Made by a program: the position numbers and the translations under genes
Notes under the pieces: model-generated
Databases searched by the model: none
What the model was told of the DNA's origin: nothing
Seen by the model: only the letters and a program-made list of their open reading frames with translations
Shown: positions 43,614 through 55,170 of the stretch, one piece after another
Position numbering within the stretch: position 1 is the stretch's first letter
How the letters are laid out: each line of letters begins with the position of its first letter
NCBI RefSeq assembly: GCF_001650025.1
Contig: NZ_LVVY01000068.1
Location: 49,091-113,090 of the forward strand
DNA: 64,000 nt
Direction of reading: 5' to 3'
From: Devosia elaeis
GTDB lineage: Bacteria; Pseudomonadota; Alphaproteobacteria; Rhizobiales; Devosiaceae

Positions 43614-45704
43614 ATGGCACGCGAAACCGCCATCAATCTCTATCGTAACTTCGGCATCATGGCCCACATCGATGCCGGCAAGACGACCACGACCGAGCGC
43701 ATCCTGTACTATACCGGCAAGAACCATAAGATGGGCGAGACCCATGATGGTGCTTCCACCATGGACTGGATGGAGCAGGAGCAGGAACGCGGCATCACCA
43801 TCACCTCGGCTGCGACCACCACGTCGTGGAAGTCGCGCGATGGCGTGCAGCACCGCTTCAACATCATCGACACCCCCGGCCACGTGGACTTCACCATCGA
43901 AGTCGAGCGTTCGCTGCGCGTGCTCGACGGTGCCGTCGCCCTGCTGGATGCCAATGCCGGTGTCGAGCCGCAGACGGAAACCGTCTGGCGCCAGGCCGAC
44001 AAGTACCACGTTCCGCGTCTGATCTTCGTCAACAAGATGGACAAGATCGGTGCCGATTTCTATCGCTGCGTCGAGATGATCGGTTCGCGTCTGGGTGCCA
44101 AGGGCATTCCGGTCCAGCTGCCGATCGGCGCCGAGACCGAGTTCAAGGGCGTCGTCGACCTGATCGAGATGAAGGGCGTTGTCTGGCGCAACGAAGAGCT
44201 CGGTGCCCAGTGGGACATCGTCGAGATCCCGGCCGACCTCAAGGAGAAGGCCGAGAAGTACCGTGAGGCCATGATCGAAGCGGCCGTCGAAATGGACGAC
44301 GCTGCGATGGAAGCCTATCTCGAAGGCGAAGTGCCGAACAACGACACCATCCGTCGTCTGCTCCGCAAGGGCGTCATCGACACCAAGTTCTTCCTCGTCT
44401 ATGCCGGCTCGGCCTTCAAGAACAAGGGCGTGCAGCCCCTGCTCGATGGCGTGATCGACTTCCTGCCCTCGCCGATCGACATTCCGGCGATCAAGGGCAT
44501 CGACGCCAAGACCGAAGAGCCGATCGAGCGTCATGCCGACGACAACGAGCCGCTCTCGATGCTGGCCTTCAAGATCGCCAACGACCCGCATATGGGCACG
44601 TTGACCTTCTGCCGCATCTATTCGGGTCACCTCGAAGCCGGCGTGCAGCTGGAAAACACCGTGAAGGGCAAGCGCGAGCGCGTTGGCCGCATGTTCCAGA
44701 TGCACTCGAACAGCCGCGAGCAGATCACCGAAGCTTATGCCGGTGACATCGTGGCCATCGTCGGCCTCAAGGACACCACCACGGGTGATACCCTGGCTCC
44801 GACCAACTCGCAGGTTATCCTCGAGCGCATGATCTTCCCGGATCCGGTTATCGACATCTCCGTCGAGCCGAAGTCCAAGGCCGACCAGGAAAAGATGGGC
44901 CTCGCGCTCAACCGCCTGGCTGCCGAAGATCCGTCGTTCCGCGTCAAGACCGACGAGGAATCGGGCCAGACCATCATCTCGGGCATGGGCGAATTGCACC
45001 TCGACATCATCGTCGACCGCATGAAGCGCGAGTTCAAGGTGGAAGCCAATATTGGTCAGCCGCAGGTGGCGTATCGTGAAACGATCACCCGCAAGACCGA
45101 GAAGGACTACACCCACAAGAAGCAGTCCGGCGGTTCGGGCCAGTTCGCCCGCATCAAGATCGTCGTCGAGCCGGGTGAAGTCGGCAAGGGCCTCGAATTC
45201 GTCAATGCCATCGTCGGCGGCGCTGTTCCCAAGGAATACGTGCCGGGCGTCAGCAAGGGTATCGAATCGGTCATGGGCGCTGGCCCGCTGATCGGCTTCC
45301 CCGTCGTTGACGTGAAGGTGACGCTCGTCGATGGCGCCTACCACGACGTCGACTCCTCGGTGCTCGCGTTCGAAATCGCCGGCCGTGCGGGCTTCCGCGA
45401 AGCCCTGCGTGAAGCCGGTCCGAAGATCCTCGAACCGATCATGAAGGTTGAAGTTGTCACGCCAGACGATTACATGGGCGACGTCATCGGCGACCTCAAC
45501 TCGCGTCGTGGGCAGATCCAGGGCACTGAAAGCCGTGGTGTTGTCCAGGTCGTGAATGCGTTCGTGCCGCTTGCAAACATGTTCGGTTACGTCAACTCGC
45601 TGCGCTCGATGAGCCAGGGTCGTGCTCAGTACACGATGACGTTCGACCATTACGAACAGGTTCCGCAGGCGGTGGCTGACGAAGTCCAGGCCAAGTACGC
45701 CTAA
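43614..45704 (+). CDS. fusA: Elongation factor G
   Basis: A 696-residue translocase GTPase. The P-loop [15 protein letters not shown] is near residue 17, with switch [17 protein letters not shown] and [10 protein letters not shown]. Domains II to V follow, including the [12 protein letters not shown] and [16 protein letters not shown] regions. It drives ribosomal translocation and is a target of fusidic acid. It sits between rpsG and tuf in the str operon. Confidence 0.99.
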   Translation: MARETAINLYRNFGIMAHIDAGKTTTTERILYYTGKNHKMGETHDGASTMDWMEQEQERGITITSAATTTSWKSRDGVQHRFNIIDTPGHVDFTIEVERSLRVLDGAVALLDANAGVEPQTETVWRQADKYHVPRLIFVNKMDKIGADFYRCVEMIGSRLGAKGIPVQLPIGAETEFKGVVDLIEMKGVVWRNEELGAQWDIVEIPADLKEKAEKYREAMIEAAVEMDDAAMEAYLEGEVPNNDTIRRLLRKGVIDTKFFLVYAGSAFKNKGVQPLLDGVIDFLPSPIDIPAIKGIDAKTEEPIERHADDNEPLSMLAFKIANDPHMGTLTFCRIYSGHLEAGVQLENTVKGKRERVGRMFQMHSNSREQITEAYAGDIVAIVGLKDTTTGDTLAPTNSQVILERMIFPDPVIDISVEPKSKADQEKMGLALNRLAAEDPSFRVKTDEESGQTIISGMGELHLDIIVDRMKREFKVEANIGQPQVAYRETITRKTEKDYTHKKQSGGSGQFARIKIVVEPGEVGKGLEFVNAIVGGAVPKEYVPGVSKGIESVMGAGPLIGFPVVDVKVTLVDGAYHDVDSSVLAFEIAGRAGFREALREAGPKILEPIMKVEVVTPDDYMGDVIGDLNSRRGQIQGTESRGVVQVVNAFVPLANMFGYVNSLRSMSQGRAQYTMTFDHYEQVPQAVADEVQAKYA

Positions 45705-45769
45705 CAACAGCGCAAGCTAAAAACTCAACTGAATGTCGGCGATTGCGCTGACGAATTTGGAGAAAAGTG

Positions 45770-46960
45770 ATGGCGAAGGAAAAATTTGCCCGTAACAAGC
45801 CGCACTGTAACATCGGCACCATCGGTCACGTTGACCATGGCAAGACCTCGCTGACCGCAGCGATCACCAAGGTCCTGGCCGAAACCGGCGGCGCTGCGTT
45901 CCGCGATTACTCGCAGATCGACAATGCGCCGGAAGAAAAGGCTCGTGGCATCACCATCAACACCTCGCACGTCGAGTACGAGACGGCCAACCGTCACTAC
46001 GCTCACGTCGATTGCCCGGGCCACGCCGACTACGTGAAGAACATGATCACCGGTGCCGCACAGATGGACGGCGCGATCCTGGTCGTGTCCGCTGCCGACG
46101 GCCCGATGCCCCAGACCCGTGAGCACATCCTGCTTGCCCGTCAGGTTGGCGTGCCGGCCCTGGTCGTGTTCCTGAACAAGTGCGACATGGTCGACGATCC
46201 GGAACTGCTCGAGCTCGTCGAGCTCGAAGTGCGCGAGCTGCTCTCGTCCTACGAATTCCCGGGCGACGACATTCCGGTGATCCGTGGTTCGGCTCTGGCT
46301 GCCCTGGAAGACAGCGACAAGGCCCTCGGCCATGACGCCGTGCTGAAGCTGATGGAAGCCGTTGACGCCTACATCCCGCAGCCGGAGCGTCCGGTCGACC
46401 AGCCCTTCCTGATGCCGATCGAAGACGTGTTCTCGATCTCGGGTCGCGGCACCGTGGTGACCGGCCGTGTCGAGCGCGGTATCGTCAAGGTTGGTGAAGA
46501 AGTCGAAATCGTCGGCATCAAGGCCACCCAGAAGACGACCGTGACCGGCGTTGAAATGTTCCGCAAGCTGCTCGATTCGGGTGAAGCCGGCGACAATATC
46601 GGCGCGCTGATCCGTGGTATCGACCGCACCCAGGTGGAACGCGGCCAGGTGCTCTGCAAGCCCGGTTCCGTGACCCCGCACACCGACTTCGTTGCTGAGG
46701 CCTATATCCTCACCAAGGAAGAAGGCGGCCGTCACACTCCGTTCTTCGGCAACTACCGTCCGCAGTTCTACTTCCGCACCACCGACGTGACGGGTATCGT
46801 CACCCTGCCGGAAGGCACGGAAATGGTGATGCCGGGCGACAACATCAACATGAACGTTCAGCTCATCGTTCCGATCGCCATGGAAGAGAAGCTCCGCTTC
46901 GCTATCCGTGAAGGTGGCCGCACCGTCGGCGCCGGCGTCGTCGCGAAGATCCTGAAGTAA
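45770..46960 (+). CDS. tuf: Elongation factor Tu
   Basis: A 396-residue EF-Tu. The P-loop GHVDHGKTS is near residue 19, with [12 protein letters not shown] and NKCDMVDD; the beta-barrel domains 2 and 3 follow. It delivers aminoacyl-tRNA to the ribosome. ATG 45770 is chosen because GGAG lies 7 nt before it; the GTG one codon earlier is unlikely. This is the only tuf gene in the window. Confidence 0.99.
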   Translation: MAKEKFARNKPHCNIGTIGHVDHGKTSLTAAITKVLAETGGAAFRDYSQIDNAPEEKARGITINTSHVEYETANRHYAHVDCPGHADYVKNMITGAAQMDGAILVVSAADGPMPQTREHILLARQVGVPALVVFLNKCDMVDDPELLELVELEVRELLSSYEFPGDDIPVIRGSALAALEDSDKALGHDAVLKLMEAVDAYIPQPERPVDQPFLMPIEDVFSISGRGTVVTGRVERGIVKVGEEVEIVGIKATQKTTVTGVEMFRKLLDSGEAGDNIGALIRGIDRTQVERGQVLCKPGSVTPHTDFVAEAYILTKEEGGRHTPFFGNYRPQFYFRTTDVTGIVTLPEGTEMVMPGDNINMNVQLIVPIAMEEKLRFAIREGGRTVGAGVVAKILK

Positions 46961-46976
46961 TCGTCCTAGAGACTTT

Positions 46977-47002
46977 CGCGGCGCGCGTGTCTGCGCGCCG
47001 CG
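46977..47002 (+). terminator. GC hairpin between tuf and rpsJ
   Basis: CGCGGCGCGC (46977-46986) and GCGCGCCGCG (46993-47002) form a perfect 10-bp stem with a 6-nt loop. A short ATCCATTTTG follows, so it may be a partial terminator or an RNA-processing site between the str and S10 gene groups. Confidence 0.6.
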
Positions 47003-47027
47003 ATCCATTTTGTCAGGATTTGAGAAG

Positions 47028-47336
47028 ATGAACGGTCAGAATATTCGCATCCGCCTCAAGGCGTTTGACCATCGCGTGCTCGACACCTCGACCCGCGAGA
47101 TCGTCAACACTGCCAAGCGTACGGGTGCGCAGGTGCGCGGGCCGATCCCGCTGCCGACCCGTATCGACAAGTTCACCGTCAACCGCTCGCCGCATATCGA
47201 CAAGAAGGCCCGCGAGCAGTTCGAGATCCGGACCCACAAGCGTCTGCTGGACATTGTGGACCCGACTCCCCAGACGGTCGATGCACTGATGAAGCTCGAT
47301 CTCGCCGCCGGTGTCGACGTCGAAATCAAGCTCTAA
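47028..47336 (+). CDS. rpsJ: 30S ribosomal protein S10
   Basis: A 102-residue S10, which also serves as the NusE antitermination partner of NusG. It begins [19 protein letters not shown] and has the [17 protein letters not shown] region. It starts the S10 gene group. An 81-bp gap with a foldable RNA element separates it from rplC. Confidence 0.98.
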   Translation: MNGQNIRIRLKAFDHRVLDTSTREIVNTAKRTGAQVRGPIPLPTRIDKFTVNRSPHIDKKAREQFEIRTHKRLLDIVDPTPQTVDALMKLDLAAGVDVEIKL

Positions 47337-47348
47337 TAACGAGTTTCC

Positions 47349-47396
47349 GCGCCTGCCGCTAAAGGGGTCCTCTGAAGACATGACCCGGCAGAGCGC
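47349..47396 (+). other. Leader hairpin between rpsJ and rplC
   Basis: Nested pairing: GCGC/GCGC, CTGCCG (47353-47358) with CGGCAG (47386-47391), and GGTC (47366-47369) with GACC (47382-47385), capped by a 12-nt loop. It ends 20 bp before the rplC start and is the only sizeable folded gap in the S10 group, a possible site of translational control. Confidence 0.5.
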
Positions 47397-47417
47397 CAAA
47401 TGAGAAGGTAAAAACCG

Positions 47418-48113
47418 ATGCGTTCTGGATTGATCGCACAGAAGCTGGGGATGACCCGCATCTTCACCGAGGACGGCAACCACGTCCCCGTGACGGTGCT
47501 GGGCCTGCAGAACTGCCAGGTGGTGGGCCAGCGCACTGTCGAGAAGGATGGCTATGTCGCCCTCCAGCTCGGTGCCGGCCAGGCCAAGGCCAAGAACATC
47601 TCCAAGGCCGAGCGCGGCCAGTATGCCGTCGCCAAGGTCGAGCCCAAGCGTCACGTGGCCGAGTTCCGCGTGGATGCCGACAACCTCATCGAGGTTGGCG
47701 CTACGCTCAAGGCCGACCATTTCGCGGAAGGCCAGCTGGTCGACGTGACCGGAACCTCCATCGGTAAGGGTTTTGCCGGCGGTATGAAGCGCTGGAACTT
47801 CGGTGGTCTGCGTGCTTCGCACGGTGTGTCCGTGTCGCACCGCTCCATCGGTTCCACCGGTGGCCGCCAGGATCCGGGCAAGACCTTCAAGAACAAGAAG
47901 ATGCCGGGCCATATGGGTGATCGTCGTATCACCACGCAGAACGTCAAGGTCGTCAAGACCGACGTGGAGCGTGGTCTGATCATGATCCAGGGTTCGGTTC
48001 CGGGCTCCAAGGGTGCCTGGATCATGATCAAGGACGCCGTCAAGAAGCCGGCTCCCGCGAACGCAGCCTTCCCGGGCTCGTTCGAGGCCGCTGCTGCGGG
48101 AGAAGCGAAGTAA
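47418..48113 (+). CDS. rplC: 50S ribosomal protein L3
   Basis: A 231-residue L3, an early assembly protein that reaches toward the peptidyl-transferase centre. The [16 protein letters not shown] start and the [19 protein letters not shown] loop are diagnostic. Its stop abuts the rplD ATG. Confidence 0.98.
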   Translation: MRSGLIAQKLGMTRIFTEDGNHVPVTVLGLQNCQVVGQRTVEKDGYVALQLGAGQAKAKNISKAERGQYAVAKVEPKRHVAEFRVDADNLIEVGATLKADHFAEGQLVDVTGTSIGKGFAGGMKRWNFGGLRASHGVSVSHRSIGSTGGRQDPGKTFKNKKMPGHMGDRRITTQNVKVVKTDVERGLIMIQGSVPGSKGAWIMIKDAVKKPAPANAAFPGSFEAAAAGEAK

Positions 48114-48734
48114 ATGGAACTCAAGGTAACCACTCTCGACGGCAAGGCCGCCGGCACGGTCGATCTCAAGGACGATCTGTTCGGTCTCGAGGTCCGTCCC
48201 GATATCCTGCATCGCATGGTTCGCTACCAGCAGCTCAAGGCCATGGCCGGCACGCATGACGTGAAGAACCGGTCGGAAGGCGCGCGCACGGGCAAGAAGT
48301 TCGTGAAGCAGAAGGGTTCTGGCGGCGCTCGTCACGGCGACCGCAAGGCTCCGCAGTTCCGTGGTGGTGGCCGTGCATTCGGTCCGACCCCGCGCAGCCA
48401 TGCGATCGACCTGCCCAAGAAGGTCCGCGCCCTGGCGCTCAAGCATGCGCTCTCGTCCAAGGCCAAGGCTGGCTCGCTCGTCGTCATCGACAGCGTTGCT
48501 CAGAAGGAAGCCAAGACGGCAGCCCTGCGCACGACCTTCGGCAAGCTGGAATGGGCGAATGCCCTGATCATCGATGGCGCGACTGTCGACCAGAACTTCG
48601 CTCTGGCCGCCCGCAACATCCCGAATATCGACGTGCTGCCGGTGCAGGGGATCAACGTTGTGTCGATCCTGAAGCGTGACAAGCTCGTCCTCACCAAGGC
48701 AGCGCTCGAAGCGCTCGAAGCGAGGTTCGCATGA
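48114..48734 (+). CDS. rplD: 50S ribosomal protein L4
   Basis: A 206-residue L4. The extended loop that lines the exit tunnel is present ([21 protein letters not shown]). In enterobacteria L4 represses the S10 operon. It starts at the base after the rplC stop and overlaps rplW by 4 bp. Confidence 0.98.
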   Translation: MELKVTTLDGKAAGTVDLKDDLFGLEVRPDILHRMVRYQQLKAMAGTHDVKNRSEGARTGKKFVKQKGSGGARHGDRKAPQFRGGGRAFGPTPRSHAIDLPKKVRALALKHALSSKAKAGSLVVIDSVAQKEAKTAALRTTFGKLEWANALIIDGATVDQNFALAARNIPNIDVLPVQGINVVSILKRDKLVLTKAALEALEARFA

Positions 48735-49024
48735 ACAAGCTTGCCGCTTACGACATCATCCGTAACCCCGTCGTGACGGAAAAGTCGACCATGGCTTCGG
48801 AAGCCAACCAGGTTGTCTTCGACGTCGCCATCGACGCCAACAAGACCGAGATCAAGGCCGCCGTCGAGCAGCTCTTCTCGGTCAAGGTCAAGGCAGTGAA
48901 CACCCTGGTCCGCAAGGGCAAGGTGAAGCGCTTCCGTGGTCGTGTCGGTGTCCGCAACGACATCAAGAAGGCCGTTGTAACCCTGGTTGACGGCCAGTCG
49001 ATCGATATTTCGACCGGCCTCTAA
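48731..49024 (+). CDS. rplW: 50S ribosomal protein L23
   Basis: A 97-residue L23 at the tunnel exit, a docking point for trigger factor and SRP. The motifs [11 protein letters not shown] and [18 protein letters not shown] are typical. Its ATGA overlap with rplD indicates coupled translation. Confidence 0.98.
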   Translation: MNKLAAYDIIRNPVVTEKSTMASEANQVVFDVAIDANKTEIKAAVEQLFSVKVKAVNTLVRKGKVKRFRGRVGVRNDIKKAVVTLVDGQSIDISTGL

Positions 49025-49042
49025 GGGACGAGAGACAGACAA

Positions 49043-49882
49043 ATGGCTCTAAAGACTTACAATCCCACCTCCGAAGGCCGTCGTACCCTGATCACGACCG
49101 ATCGTTCGGAACTGTGGAAGGGCGCCCCGGTCAAGGCTTTGACCGAAGGCCTCAGCAAATCCGGTGGCCGTAACAATCGTGGCCGCATCACCGCGTTCCA
49201 TCGCGGTGGTGGTCACAAGCGCAGCTACCGCATGATCGACTTCAAGCGCGTGAAGTTCGACGTGGTCGGGACCGTTGAGCGTCTCGAATACGATCCGAAC
49301 CGCACCGCCTGGATCGCTCTGATCAAGTACGAAGACGGCGAGCTTGCCTATATCGTGGCTCCGCAGCGTCTGGCAGCCGGCGACAAGGTCATCTCCTCGA
49401 TGAACGGCGCCGACGTGAAGCCGGGCAATGCCATGCCGCTGGAGCGCATGCCCGTCGGCACCATCGTGCACAATATCGAGCTGAAGCCCCGCAAGGGCGG
49501 CCAGGTCGCCCGTTCGGCCGGTGCCTATGCTCAATATGTGGGCCGCGACCAGGGTTGGGCCATTCTGCGCCTCAATTCGGGTGAGCAGCGCCGCGTGCAC
49601 GGCTCGTGCCTGGCCACTGTTGGTGCCGTGTCCAACCAGGACCACTCCAACACCTCGCTCGGCAAGGCCGGTCGCAATCGCTGGCTCGGCCGCAAGCCGG
49701 TCAACCGCGGCGTGACCATGAACCCGGTCGATCACCCGCATGGTGGTGGTGAAGGCCGTACGTCGGGTGGCCGTCATCCGGTGACCCCGTGGGGCAAGCC
49801 CACCAAGGGCAAGCGTACGCGCAGCAACAAGGCTACGGACCAGTTTATCGTTCGCAGCCGTCACGTGAAGAAGGGCAGGTAA
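49043..49882 (+). CDS. rplB: 50S ribosomal protein L2
   Basis: A 279-residue L2 required for subunit joining and peptidyl transfer. The conserved C-terminal histidine region [18 protein letters not shown] is complete, and [19 protein letters not shown] is at the N-terminus. It lies 18 bp after rplW. Confidence 0.98.
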   Translation: MALKTYNPTSEGRRTLITTDRSELWKGAPVKALTEGLSKSGGRNNRGRITAFHRGGGHKRSYRMIDFKRVKFDVVGTVERLEYDPNRTAWIALIKYEDGELAYIVAPQRLAAGDKVISSMNGADVKPGNAMPLERMPVGTIVHNIELKPRKGGQVARSAGAYAQYVGRDQGWAILRLNSGEQRRVHGSCLATVGAVSNQDHSNTSLGKAGRNRWLGRKPVNRGVTMNPVDHPHGGGEGRTSGGRHPVTPWGKPTKGKRTRSNKATDQFIVRSRHVKKGR

Positions 49883-49885
49883 GAC

Positions 49886-50164
49886 ATGACCCGTTCGATT
49901 TGGAAGGGGCCGTTCGTCGACGGCTATCTGCTCAAGAAGGCCGAGAAGGCCCAGTCCTCTGGCCGCAACGACGTGGTCAAGATCTGGTCCCGTCGCTCGA
50001 CCATCCTGCCGCAGTTCGTCGGCATCACGTTCGGCGTGCATAACGGCCAGAAGCATATCCCGGTGTCCGTCACCGAGGAAATGATCGGCCACAAGTTCGG
50101 TGAGTTCGCTCCGACCCGTACCTATTACGGGCACGCGGCCGACAAGAAGGCCAAGAGGAAGTAA
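49886..50164 (+). CDS. rpsS: 30S ribosomal protein S19
   Basis: A 92-residue S19 of the 30S head, in contact with S13. [20 protein letters not shown] and the basic [20 protein letters not shown] tail are typical. It lies 3 bp after rplB and 3 bp before rplV. Confidence 0.98.
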   Translation: MTRSIWKGPFVDGYLLKKAEKAQSSGRNDVVKIWSRRSTILPQFVGITFGVHNGQKHIPVSVTEEMIGHKFGEFAPTRTYYGHAADKKAKRK

Positions 50165-50167
50165 GAG

Positions 50168-50548
50168 ATGAGCAAGCCAAAGACTGAGCGCGCTCTCAAG
50201 GATAACGAGGCAAAGGCTGTGCTGCGCATGCTGCGCATCAGCCCTCAGAAGCTGAACCTCGTCGCGCAGTTGATCCGTGGCAAGAAGGTCGAGCGGGCCC
50301 TGGCCGATCTCGAGTTCAGCCACAAGCGCATCTCCGGCCAGGTGAAGAAGGTGCTCGAGAGCGCCATCGCCAATGCCGAAAACAACCATGGCCTGGACAC
50401 CGACGCCCTCGTCGTTGCCGAAGCCTATGTGGGCAATTCGCTCGTCATGAAGCGTTTCACCGCTCGCGGTCGCGGCCGTTCGTCGCGCATCGAGAAGCCG
50501 TTCTCGCATCTGACGATCGTCGTCCGGCAAGTTGAGGAGGCCGCATAA
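50168..50548 (+). CDS. rplV: 50S ribosomal protein L22
   Basis: A 126-residue L22 whose beta hairpin ([19 protein letters not shown] region) lines the exit tunnel near the macrolide site. The hairpin length looks normal. The stop overlaps the ATG of rpsC by one base. Confidence 0.98.
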   Translation: MSKPKTERALKDNEAKAVLRMLRISPQKLNLVAQLIRGKKVERALADLEFSHKRISGQVKKVLESAIANAENNHGLDTDALVVAEAYVGNSLVMKRFTARGRGRSSRIEKPFSHLTIVVRQVEEAA

Positions 50549-51285
50549 TGGGCCAGAAAATCAATCCGATCGGCTTCCGCCTCGGCATCAACCGCACCTG
50601 GGACAGCCGCTGGTTCGCCAACAAGGGCGAATACGGTACCCTGCTGCAGGAAGACCTGAAGATCCGTACGGCTCTTCTGGAAGATCTCAAGGCCGCCGCG
50701 GTGTCCAAGATCGTCATCGAGCGTCCGCACCGCAAGTGCCGCGTGTCGATCCACACTGCTCGTCCGGGCATCGTGATCGGCAAGAAGGGCGCCGACATCG
50801 ACAAGATCCGCGCCAAGGTGAAGAAGTTCACCGACAGCGAAGTGCACATCAACATCGTTGAAGTGCGCAAGCCCGAGACCGACGCGACGCTGGTTGCCCA
50901 GGGCATCGCCCAGCAGCTGGAACGCCGCGTTGCCTTCCGCCGTGCCATGAAGCGCGCCGTGCAGACCGCGATCCGTATGGGCGCCGGCGGCATCCGCGTG
51001 AATGTTGGTGGTCGTCTCGGTGGTGCCGATATCGCCCGTACCGAATGGTACCGCGAAGGTCGCGTCCCGCTGCACACCCTGCGTGCCGATATCGACTATG
51101 GTACCGCCGAAGCCGAAACCACTTACGGCATCATCGGTATCAAGGTGTGGATCTTCAAGGGCGAAGTCCTTGAGCATGATCCGTCGGCTCATGAGCGTCG
51201 CGCTACCGAAGGTGGCGAAGGCGGTCAGCGTAGCGAACGCGAACCGCGCCGTGAGCGCGGCGACCGCGACCGCGAACGCGCATAA
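50548..51285 (+). CDS. rpsC: 30S ribosomal protein S3
   Basis: A 245-residue S3 with an N-terminal KH domain ([20 protein letters not shown]) and a C-terminal domain at the mRNA entry. The tail is an Arg/Glu/Asp-rich low-complexity extension (residues about 215-245), common in Hyphomicrobiales. It overlaps rplV by one base. Confidence 0.98.
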   Translation: MGQKINPIGFRLGINRTWDSRWFANKGEYGTLLQEDLKIRTALLEDLKAAAVSKIVIERPHRKCRVSIHTARPGIVIGKKGADIDKIRAKVKKFTDSEVHINIVEVRKPETDATLVAQGIAQQLERRVAFRRAMKRAVQTAIRMGAGGIRVNVGGRLGGADIARTEWYREGRVPLHTLRADIDYGTAEAETTYGIIGIKVWIFKGEVLEHDPSAHERRATEGGEGGQRSEREPRRERGDRDRERA

Positions 51286-51300
51286 GAAGGTTAGTTCATT

Positions 51301-51714
51301 ATGCTGCAACCGAAGAGAACTAAGTTCCGCAAGGCTCACAAGGGCCGCATCCATGGCCTGGCCAAGGGTGGTACCGACCTGGCATTCGGCCAGTACGCTC
51401 TTAAGGCCACCGAGCCGGAACGCGTCACTGCCCGCCAGATCGAAGCTGCCCGTCGCGCGATCACTCGCGAGATGAAGCGCCAGGGCCGCGTCTGGATCCG
51501 GATTTTCCCGGATGTGCCGGTCTCCAAGAAGCCGACCGAAGTCCGTATGGGTAAGGGTAAGGGCTCCGTGGAATACTGGGCCGCGCGCGTAAAGCCGGGT
51601 CGCATCGTTTTTGAGATTGACGGTGTGCCCGAAGACATTGCAAAGGAGGCGCTTCGCCTCGGTGCGATGAAGTTGCCGATCACCACGCGTATTGTCACGC
51701 GTATTGCCGACTAA
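51301..51714 (+). CDS. rplP: 50S ribosomal protein L16
   Basis: A 137-residue L16 near the A-site tRNA elbow. [19 protein letters not shown] and [20 protein letters not shown] are diagnostic. The latter contains the Arg that is hydroxylated by RoxA-type oxygenases in some bacteria. Confidence 0.98.
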   Translation: MLQPKRTKFRKAHKGRIHGLAKGGTDLAFGQYALKATEPERVTARQIEAARRAITREMKRQGRVWIRIFPDVPVSKKPTEVRMGKGKGSVEYWAARVKPGRIVFEIDGVPEDIAKEALRLGAMKLPITTRIVTRIAD

Positions 51715-51725
51715 GGAACACGAGC

Positions 51726-51920
51726 ATGAAAGCCAGTGATGTGCGGGCCAAGACCGCAGACGAACTGAAAGATCAGCTCGTCGACCTGAAGAAAGAACAG
51801 TTCAACCTGCGTTTCCAGCGTGCTACCCAGCAGCTGGAAAAGCCGGCCCGGGTCAAGGAAGTCCGCCGCGATATCGCGCGGATCAAGACGATCCTGACCG
51901 AAAAGAACGCAGCTAAGTAA
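51726..51920 (+). CDS. rpmC: 50S ribosomal protein L29
   Basis: A 64-residue two-helix L29 at the tunnel exit. [23 protein letters not shown] is the family core. It is placed between rplP and rpsQ as in most bacteria. Confidence 0.97.
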   Translation: MKASDVRAKTADELKDQLVDLKKEQFNLRFQRATQQLEKPARVKEVRRDIARIKTILTEKNAAK

Positions 51921-51931
51921 GGAATAGATCC

Positions 51932-52165
51932 ATGCCAAAGCGCGTTTTGCAGGGGACTGTCGTCTCCGACGCCAATGACAAGACCATCGTGGTTCGTGTC
52001 GAGCGCCGTTTCACCCATCCGCTTCTGAAGAAGACCGTGCGTCGTTCCAAGAAGTACCACGCCCACGACGAAAACAACGTGGCCAAGGTCGGAGAGACCG
52101 TGTGGATCGAGGAAACTGCGCCGATCAGCAAGAATAAGCGCTGGGCGCTTGTTCCGTCCGCGTAA
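51932..52165 (+). CDS. rpsQ: 30S ribosomal protein S17
   Basis: A 77-residue OB-fold S17. [21 protein letters not shown] and [24 protein letters not shown] are typical. A 64-bp gap follows before rplN, the usual break between the S10 and spc gene groups. Confidence 0.97.
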   Translation: MPKRVLQGTVVSDANDKTIVVRVERRFTHPLLKKTVRRSKKYHAHDENNVAKVGETVWIEETAPISKNKRWALVPSA

Positions 52166-52229
52166 GAGAAACAATTCAGGTCGGCGCGCCGGGTGACGGT
52201 GCTGCCGATAACTTAGAAGGCATCCAGTC

Positions 52230-52598
52230 ATGATCCAGATGCAGTCCAATCTCGACGTCGCCGATAATTCCGGCGCCAAGCGAGTCATGTGCATCAAGGT
52301 GCTGGGCGGTTCGCACCGCAAATACGCCTCGGTCGGCGACGTTATCGTCGTTTCGGTCAAGGACGCTATTCCGCGCGGCCGCGTCAAGAAGGGCCAGGTG
52401 ATGAAGGCCGTGGTGGTTCGCACCGCAACCGACATCCGCCGTCCCGACGGCACCGTCATCCGTTTCGACAAGAACGCCGCCGTTCTTCTGAACAATCAGA
52501 AGGAACCGATCGGCACCCGTATCTTCGGACCGGTTCCGCGCGAGCTCCGCGCCAAGAACCACATGAAGATCATTTCGCTCGCTCCTGAGGTGCTGTAA
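52230..52598 (+). CDS. rplN: 50S ribosomal protein L14
   Basis: A 122-residue L14 at the subunit interface, also the docking site of Rsf[22 protein letters not shown] is the conserved N-terminus. It opens the spc group; its stop overlaps the rplX ATG by one base. Confidence 0.98.
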   Translation: MIQMQSNLDVADNSGAKRVMCIKVLGGSHRKYASVGDVIVVSVKDAIPRGRVKKGQVMKAVVVRTATDIRRPDGTVIRFDKNAAVLLNNQKEPIGTRIFGPVPRELRAKNHMKIISLAPEVL

Positions 52599-52909
52599 TG
52601 GCCGCCAAGATTAAGAAGGGCGACAAAGTGGTCGTCCTGGCCGGCAAGGACAAGGGCAAGACCGGTCAGGTCCTGTCTGTCATTCCGTCCGAAACCCGCG
52701 CGATCGTCCAGGGCATCAACCTGGTCCGTCGTCACCAGAAGCAGACTGCCTCGACCGATTCCGGCATCTTCACCAAGGAAGCGCCGATCCACCTGTCGAA
52801 CCTGGCGGTCGCCGATGCCAAGGGCAAGCCCACGCGCGTCGGTTTCCAGATCAAGGACGGCGTGAAGACCCGCGTCGCCAAGACCACCGGAGATCAGATC
52901 GATGGCTGA
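52598..52909 (+). CDS. rplX: 50S ribosomal protein L24
   Basis: A 103-residue KOW-domain L24, an assembly initiator. [22 protein letters not shown] is the KOW motif, and [18 protein letters not shown] is typical. It overlaps rplE by 8 bp. Confidence 0.98.
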   Translation: MAAKIKKGDKVVVLAGKDKGKTGQVLSVIPSETRAIVQGINLVRRHQKQTASTDSGIFTKEAPIHLSNLAVADAKGKPTRVGFQIKDGVKTRVAKTTGDQIDG

Positions 52910-53459
52910 GACCGCTTACGTTCCGCGTCTCCGGACCGAGTACGAAAACAACATCAAGGCCGCCCTGCGCGAGCAGTTCGCCTACAAGAACGTCATGGAG
53001 CTGCCGCGCCTTGACAAGATCGTCCTGAACATGGGCGTCGGCGAAGCCGTCAACGACACCAAGAAGGTGAAGTCGGCTGCCGATCAGCTGGAGCTGATTG
53101 CCGGTCAGAAGCCGGTCATCACCCATGCCCGCAAGTCGATCGCCGGCTTCAAGGTCCGTGAAGGCATGCCGCTCGGCGTGAAGGTCACGCTGCGCAAGAC
53201 GCGCATGTACGAATTCCTGGACCGCCTGGTGAACATCGCCCTGCCGCGCGTCCGCGACTTCCGCGGCCTCAACCCGAACGCCTTTGACGGCCGTGGCAAC
53301 TACGCCTTCGGCATCAAGGAACACATCATTTTCCCCGAGATCAACTACGATCAGATCGATCAGGTCTGGGGCATGGACATCGTGGTTGCCACGACGGCCA
53401 AGAATGATGACGAGGCCCGCGCGCTTCTCAAGGCATTCAACTTCCCGTTCCGCCAGTAA
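52902..53459 (+). CDS. rplE: 50S ribosomal protein L5
   Basis: A 185-residue L5 that binds 5S rRNA and contacts S13 across the subunit bridge. [15 protein letters not shown] and [18 protein letters not shown] are typical. It overlaps rplX by 8 bp. Confidence 0.98.
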   Translation: MAETAYVPRLRTEYENNIKAALREQFAYKNVMELPRLDKIVLNMGVGEAVNDTKKVKSAADQLELIAGQKPVITHARKSIAGFKVREGMPLGVKVTLRKTRMYEFLDRLVNIALPRVRDFRGLNPNAFDGRGNYAFGIKEHIIFPEINYDQIDQVWGMDIVVATTAKNDDEARALLKAFNFPFRQ

Positions 53460-53489
53460 GCGGGCAGGGAAGGGATAAAGGATCAGGAC

Positions 53490-53795
53490 ATGGCAAAGAC
53501 CAGCTCCATCGAAAAGAACAAGAAGCGCGCCGCTCTGGCCAAGCAGTACGCCGACAAGCGCGCTGCGCTGAAGGCGACCGTGAAGAACCAGGACACTCCC
53601 ATCGAGGAGCGTTTCAAGGCCAGCCTCAAGCTGGCTGAACTGCCGCGCAACTCGGCCAAGGTCCGCATTCGCAATCGCTGCGAAGTGTCGGGTCGTCCGC
53701 GTGGTTACTATCGCAAGCTCAAGATGAGCCGTATCGCCCTGCGTCAGCTGGGCAACCTGGGTCAGATCCCGGGTCTGGTGAAGTCGAGCTGGTAA
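53490..53795 (+). CDS. rpsN: 30S ribosomal protein S14
   Basis: A 101-residue long-form S14. It lacks the CXXC pairs of zinc-binding S14, so it is the zinc-independent type. [21 protein letters not shown] is conserved at the C-terminal half. Confidence 0.98.
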   Translation: MAKTSSIEKNKKRAALAKQYADKRAALKATVKNQDTPIEERFKASLKLAELPRNSAKVRIRNRCEVSGRPRGYYRKLKMSRIALRQLGNLGQIPGLVKSSW

Positions 53796-53807
53796 GGAGA
53801 ACATCAA

Positions 53808-54206
53808 ATGAGCTTTTCCGATCCCATCGGCGATATGCTGACCCGCATCCGCAACGCGCAGCAGCGTCGCAAGACTTCCGTTTCGACTCCGGCCTCGACC
53901 CTGCGCGGTCGCGTGCTGGACGTGCTCCAGTCCGAGGGTTTCATCCGCGGCTATTCGGAGACGAAGTTCGAGAACGGTGCCGCCGAATACGAAATCGAAC
54001 TGAAGTATTCGGACAATGAAGGCGTGATCCGCACCATCGAGCGCGTGTCCCGTCCCGGCCGCCGCGTTTACGCGTCGGTAAAGAACATCCCCCAGGTTGC
54101 CAACGGCCTCGGCGTGTCGATTCTGTCCACCCCCAAGGGTGTGATGGCCGACCACGAAGCCAAGGCCGCCAATGTGGGTGGCGAGGTACTCTGCCGCGTC
54201 TTCTAA
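53808..54206 (+). CDS. rpsH: 30S ribosomal protein S8
   Basis: A 132-residue S8, a primary 16S binder and repressor of the spc operon in enterobacteria. The N-terminal [14 protein letters not shown] and C-terminal [14 protein letters not shown] are diagnostic. Confidence 0.98.
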   Translation: MSFSDPIGDMLTRIRNAQQRRKTSVSTPASTLRGRVLDVLQSEGFIRGYSETKFENGAAEYEIELKYSDNEGVIRTIERVSRPGRRVYASVKNIPQVANGLGVSILSTPKGVMADHEAKAANVGGEVLCRVF

Positions 54207-54242
54207 GGAAGGCGTGGCAAGACGATTACTCAAGGAAGCATT

Positions 54243-54776
54243 ATGTCACGTACTGGCAAGAAACCGGTGGCCCCGGTAAACGGCGTTACGGTCACGATCA
54301 ACGGTCGTACCGTGTCCGCCAAGGGCCCGAAGGGCGAACTGAGCCTGCAGCTCATGGATATCGTCAATGTGGAGCAGGGTTCGGATGGCATCGTCATCAC
54401 CCCCGCCAACGACACCCGTGAGGCTCGCGCTGCCTGGGGCACCACCCGCGCGCTGATCCAGAACATGGTCACCGGGGTGAGCGCCGGCTTCGAGAAGAAG
54501 CTCGCCATCCAGGGCGTCGGTTATCGCGCCGCCATGCAGGGCAAGGATGTGAAGCTCTCGCTGGGTTTCAGCCACGAAGTGATCTATGCGGCTCCCCAGG
54601 GGATCACCCTGGCCGTTCCGGCACCGACGGAAATCGTCGTCACCGGCATCGACAAGCAGCAGGTTGGCCAGGTTGCGGCCGAGATCCGCGGTTGGCGTCC
54701 CCCTGAGCCCTATAAGGGCAAGGGCGTGCGTTACGCCAACGAGCAGGTCTTCCGCAAAGAAGGCAAGAAGAAGTAA
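54243..54776 (+). CDS. rplF: 50S ribosomal protein L6
   Basis: A 177-residue L6 with two related beta domains, near the sarcin-ricin loop. [19 protein letters not shown] begins it, and the signature [14 protein letters not shown] is near the C-terminus. Confidence 0.98.
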   Translation: MSRTGKKPVAPVNGVTVTINGRTVSAKGPKGELSLQLMDIVNVEQGSDGIVITPANDTREARAAWGTTRALIQNMVTGVSAGFEKKLAIQGVGYRAAMQGKDVKLSLGFSHEVIYAAPQGITLAVPAPTEIVVTGIDKQQVGQVAAEIRGWRPPEPYKGKGVRYANEQVFRKEGKKK

Positions 54777-54788
54777 GGAGCGCCGGAA

Positions 54789-55151
54789 ATGGCAATTTCT
54801 GCAAAAGGTGCGGATCGCCGCAAGGCCCGTGTCCGCAAGGCGCTCAAGGCTCGTGCCTTTGGTCGTCCGCGTCTGTCGGTTTTCCGTTCGGACAAGAATA
54901 TCTACGCCCAGATCATCGACGACAGCACCGGCCGTACGCTGGCCGCTGCCTCGACCCTGGAAAAGGACATCAAGTCCTCGCTCAAGAATGGCGCGACCTC
55001 CGAGGCCGCTGCCACGATTGGCAAGCTGATCGCCGAACGCGGCGTGAAGGCCGGGGTTGGCGAAGTCATTTTCGATCGCGGCGCCTACATCTATCACGGC
55101 CGTGTTAAGGCCCTTGCAGACGCTGCCCGTGAGGGCGGTCTGCAGTTCTAA
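54789..55151 (+). CDS. rplR: 50S ribosomal protein L18
   Basis: A 120-residue L18 that binds 5S rRNA with L5. [20 protein letters not shown] and the terminal [20 protein letters not shown] are typical. Confidence 0.98.
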   Translation: MAISAKGADRRKARVRKALKARAFGRPRLSVFRSDKNIYAQIIDDSTGRTLAAASTLEKDIKSSLKNGATSEAAATIGKLIAERGVKAGVGEVIFDRGAYIYHGRVKALADAAREGGLQF

Positions 55152-55170
55152 CCGGCGAGGAAGAGATAAA

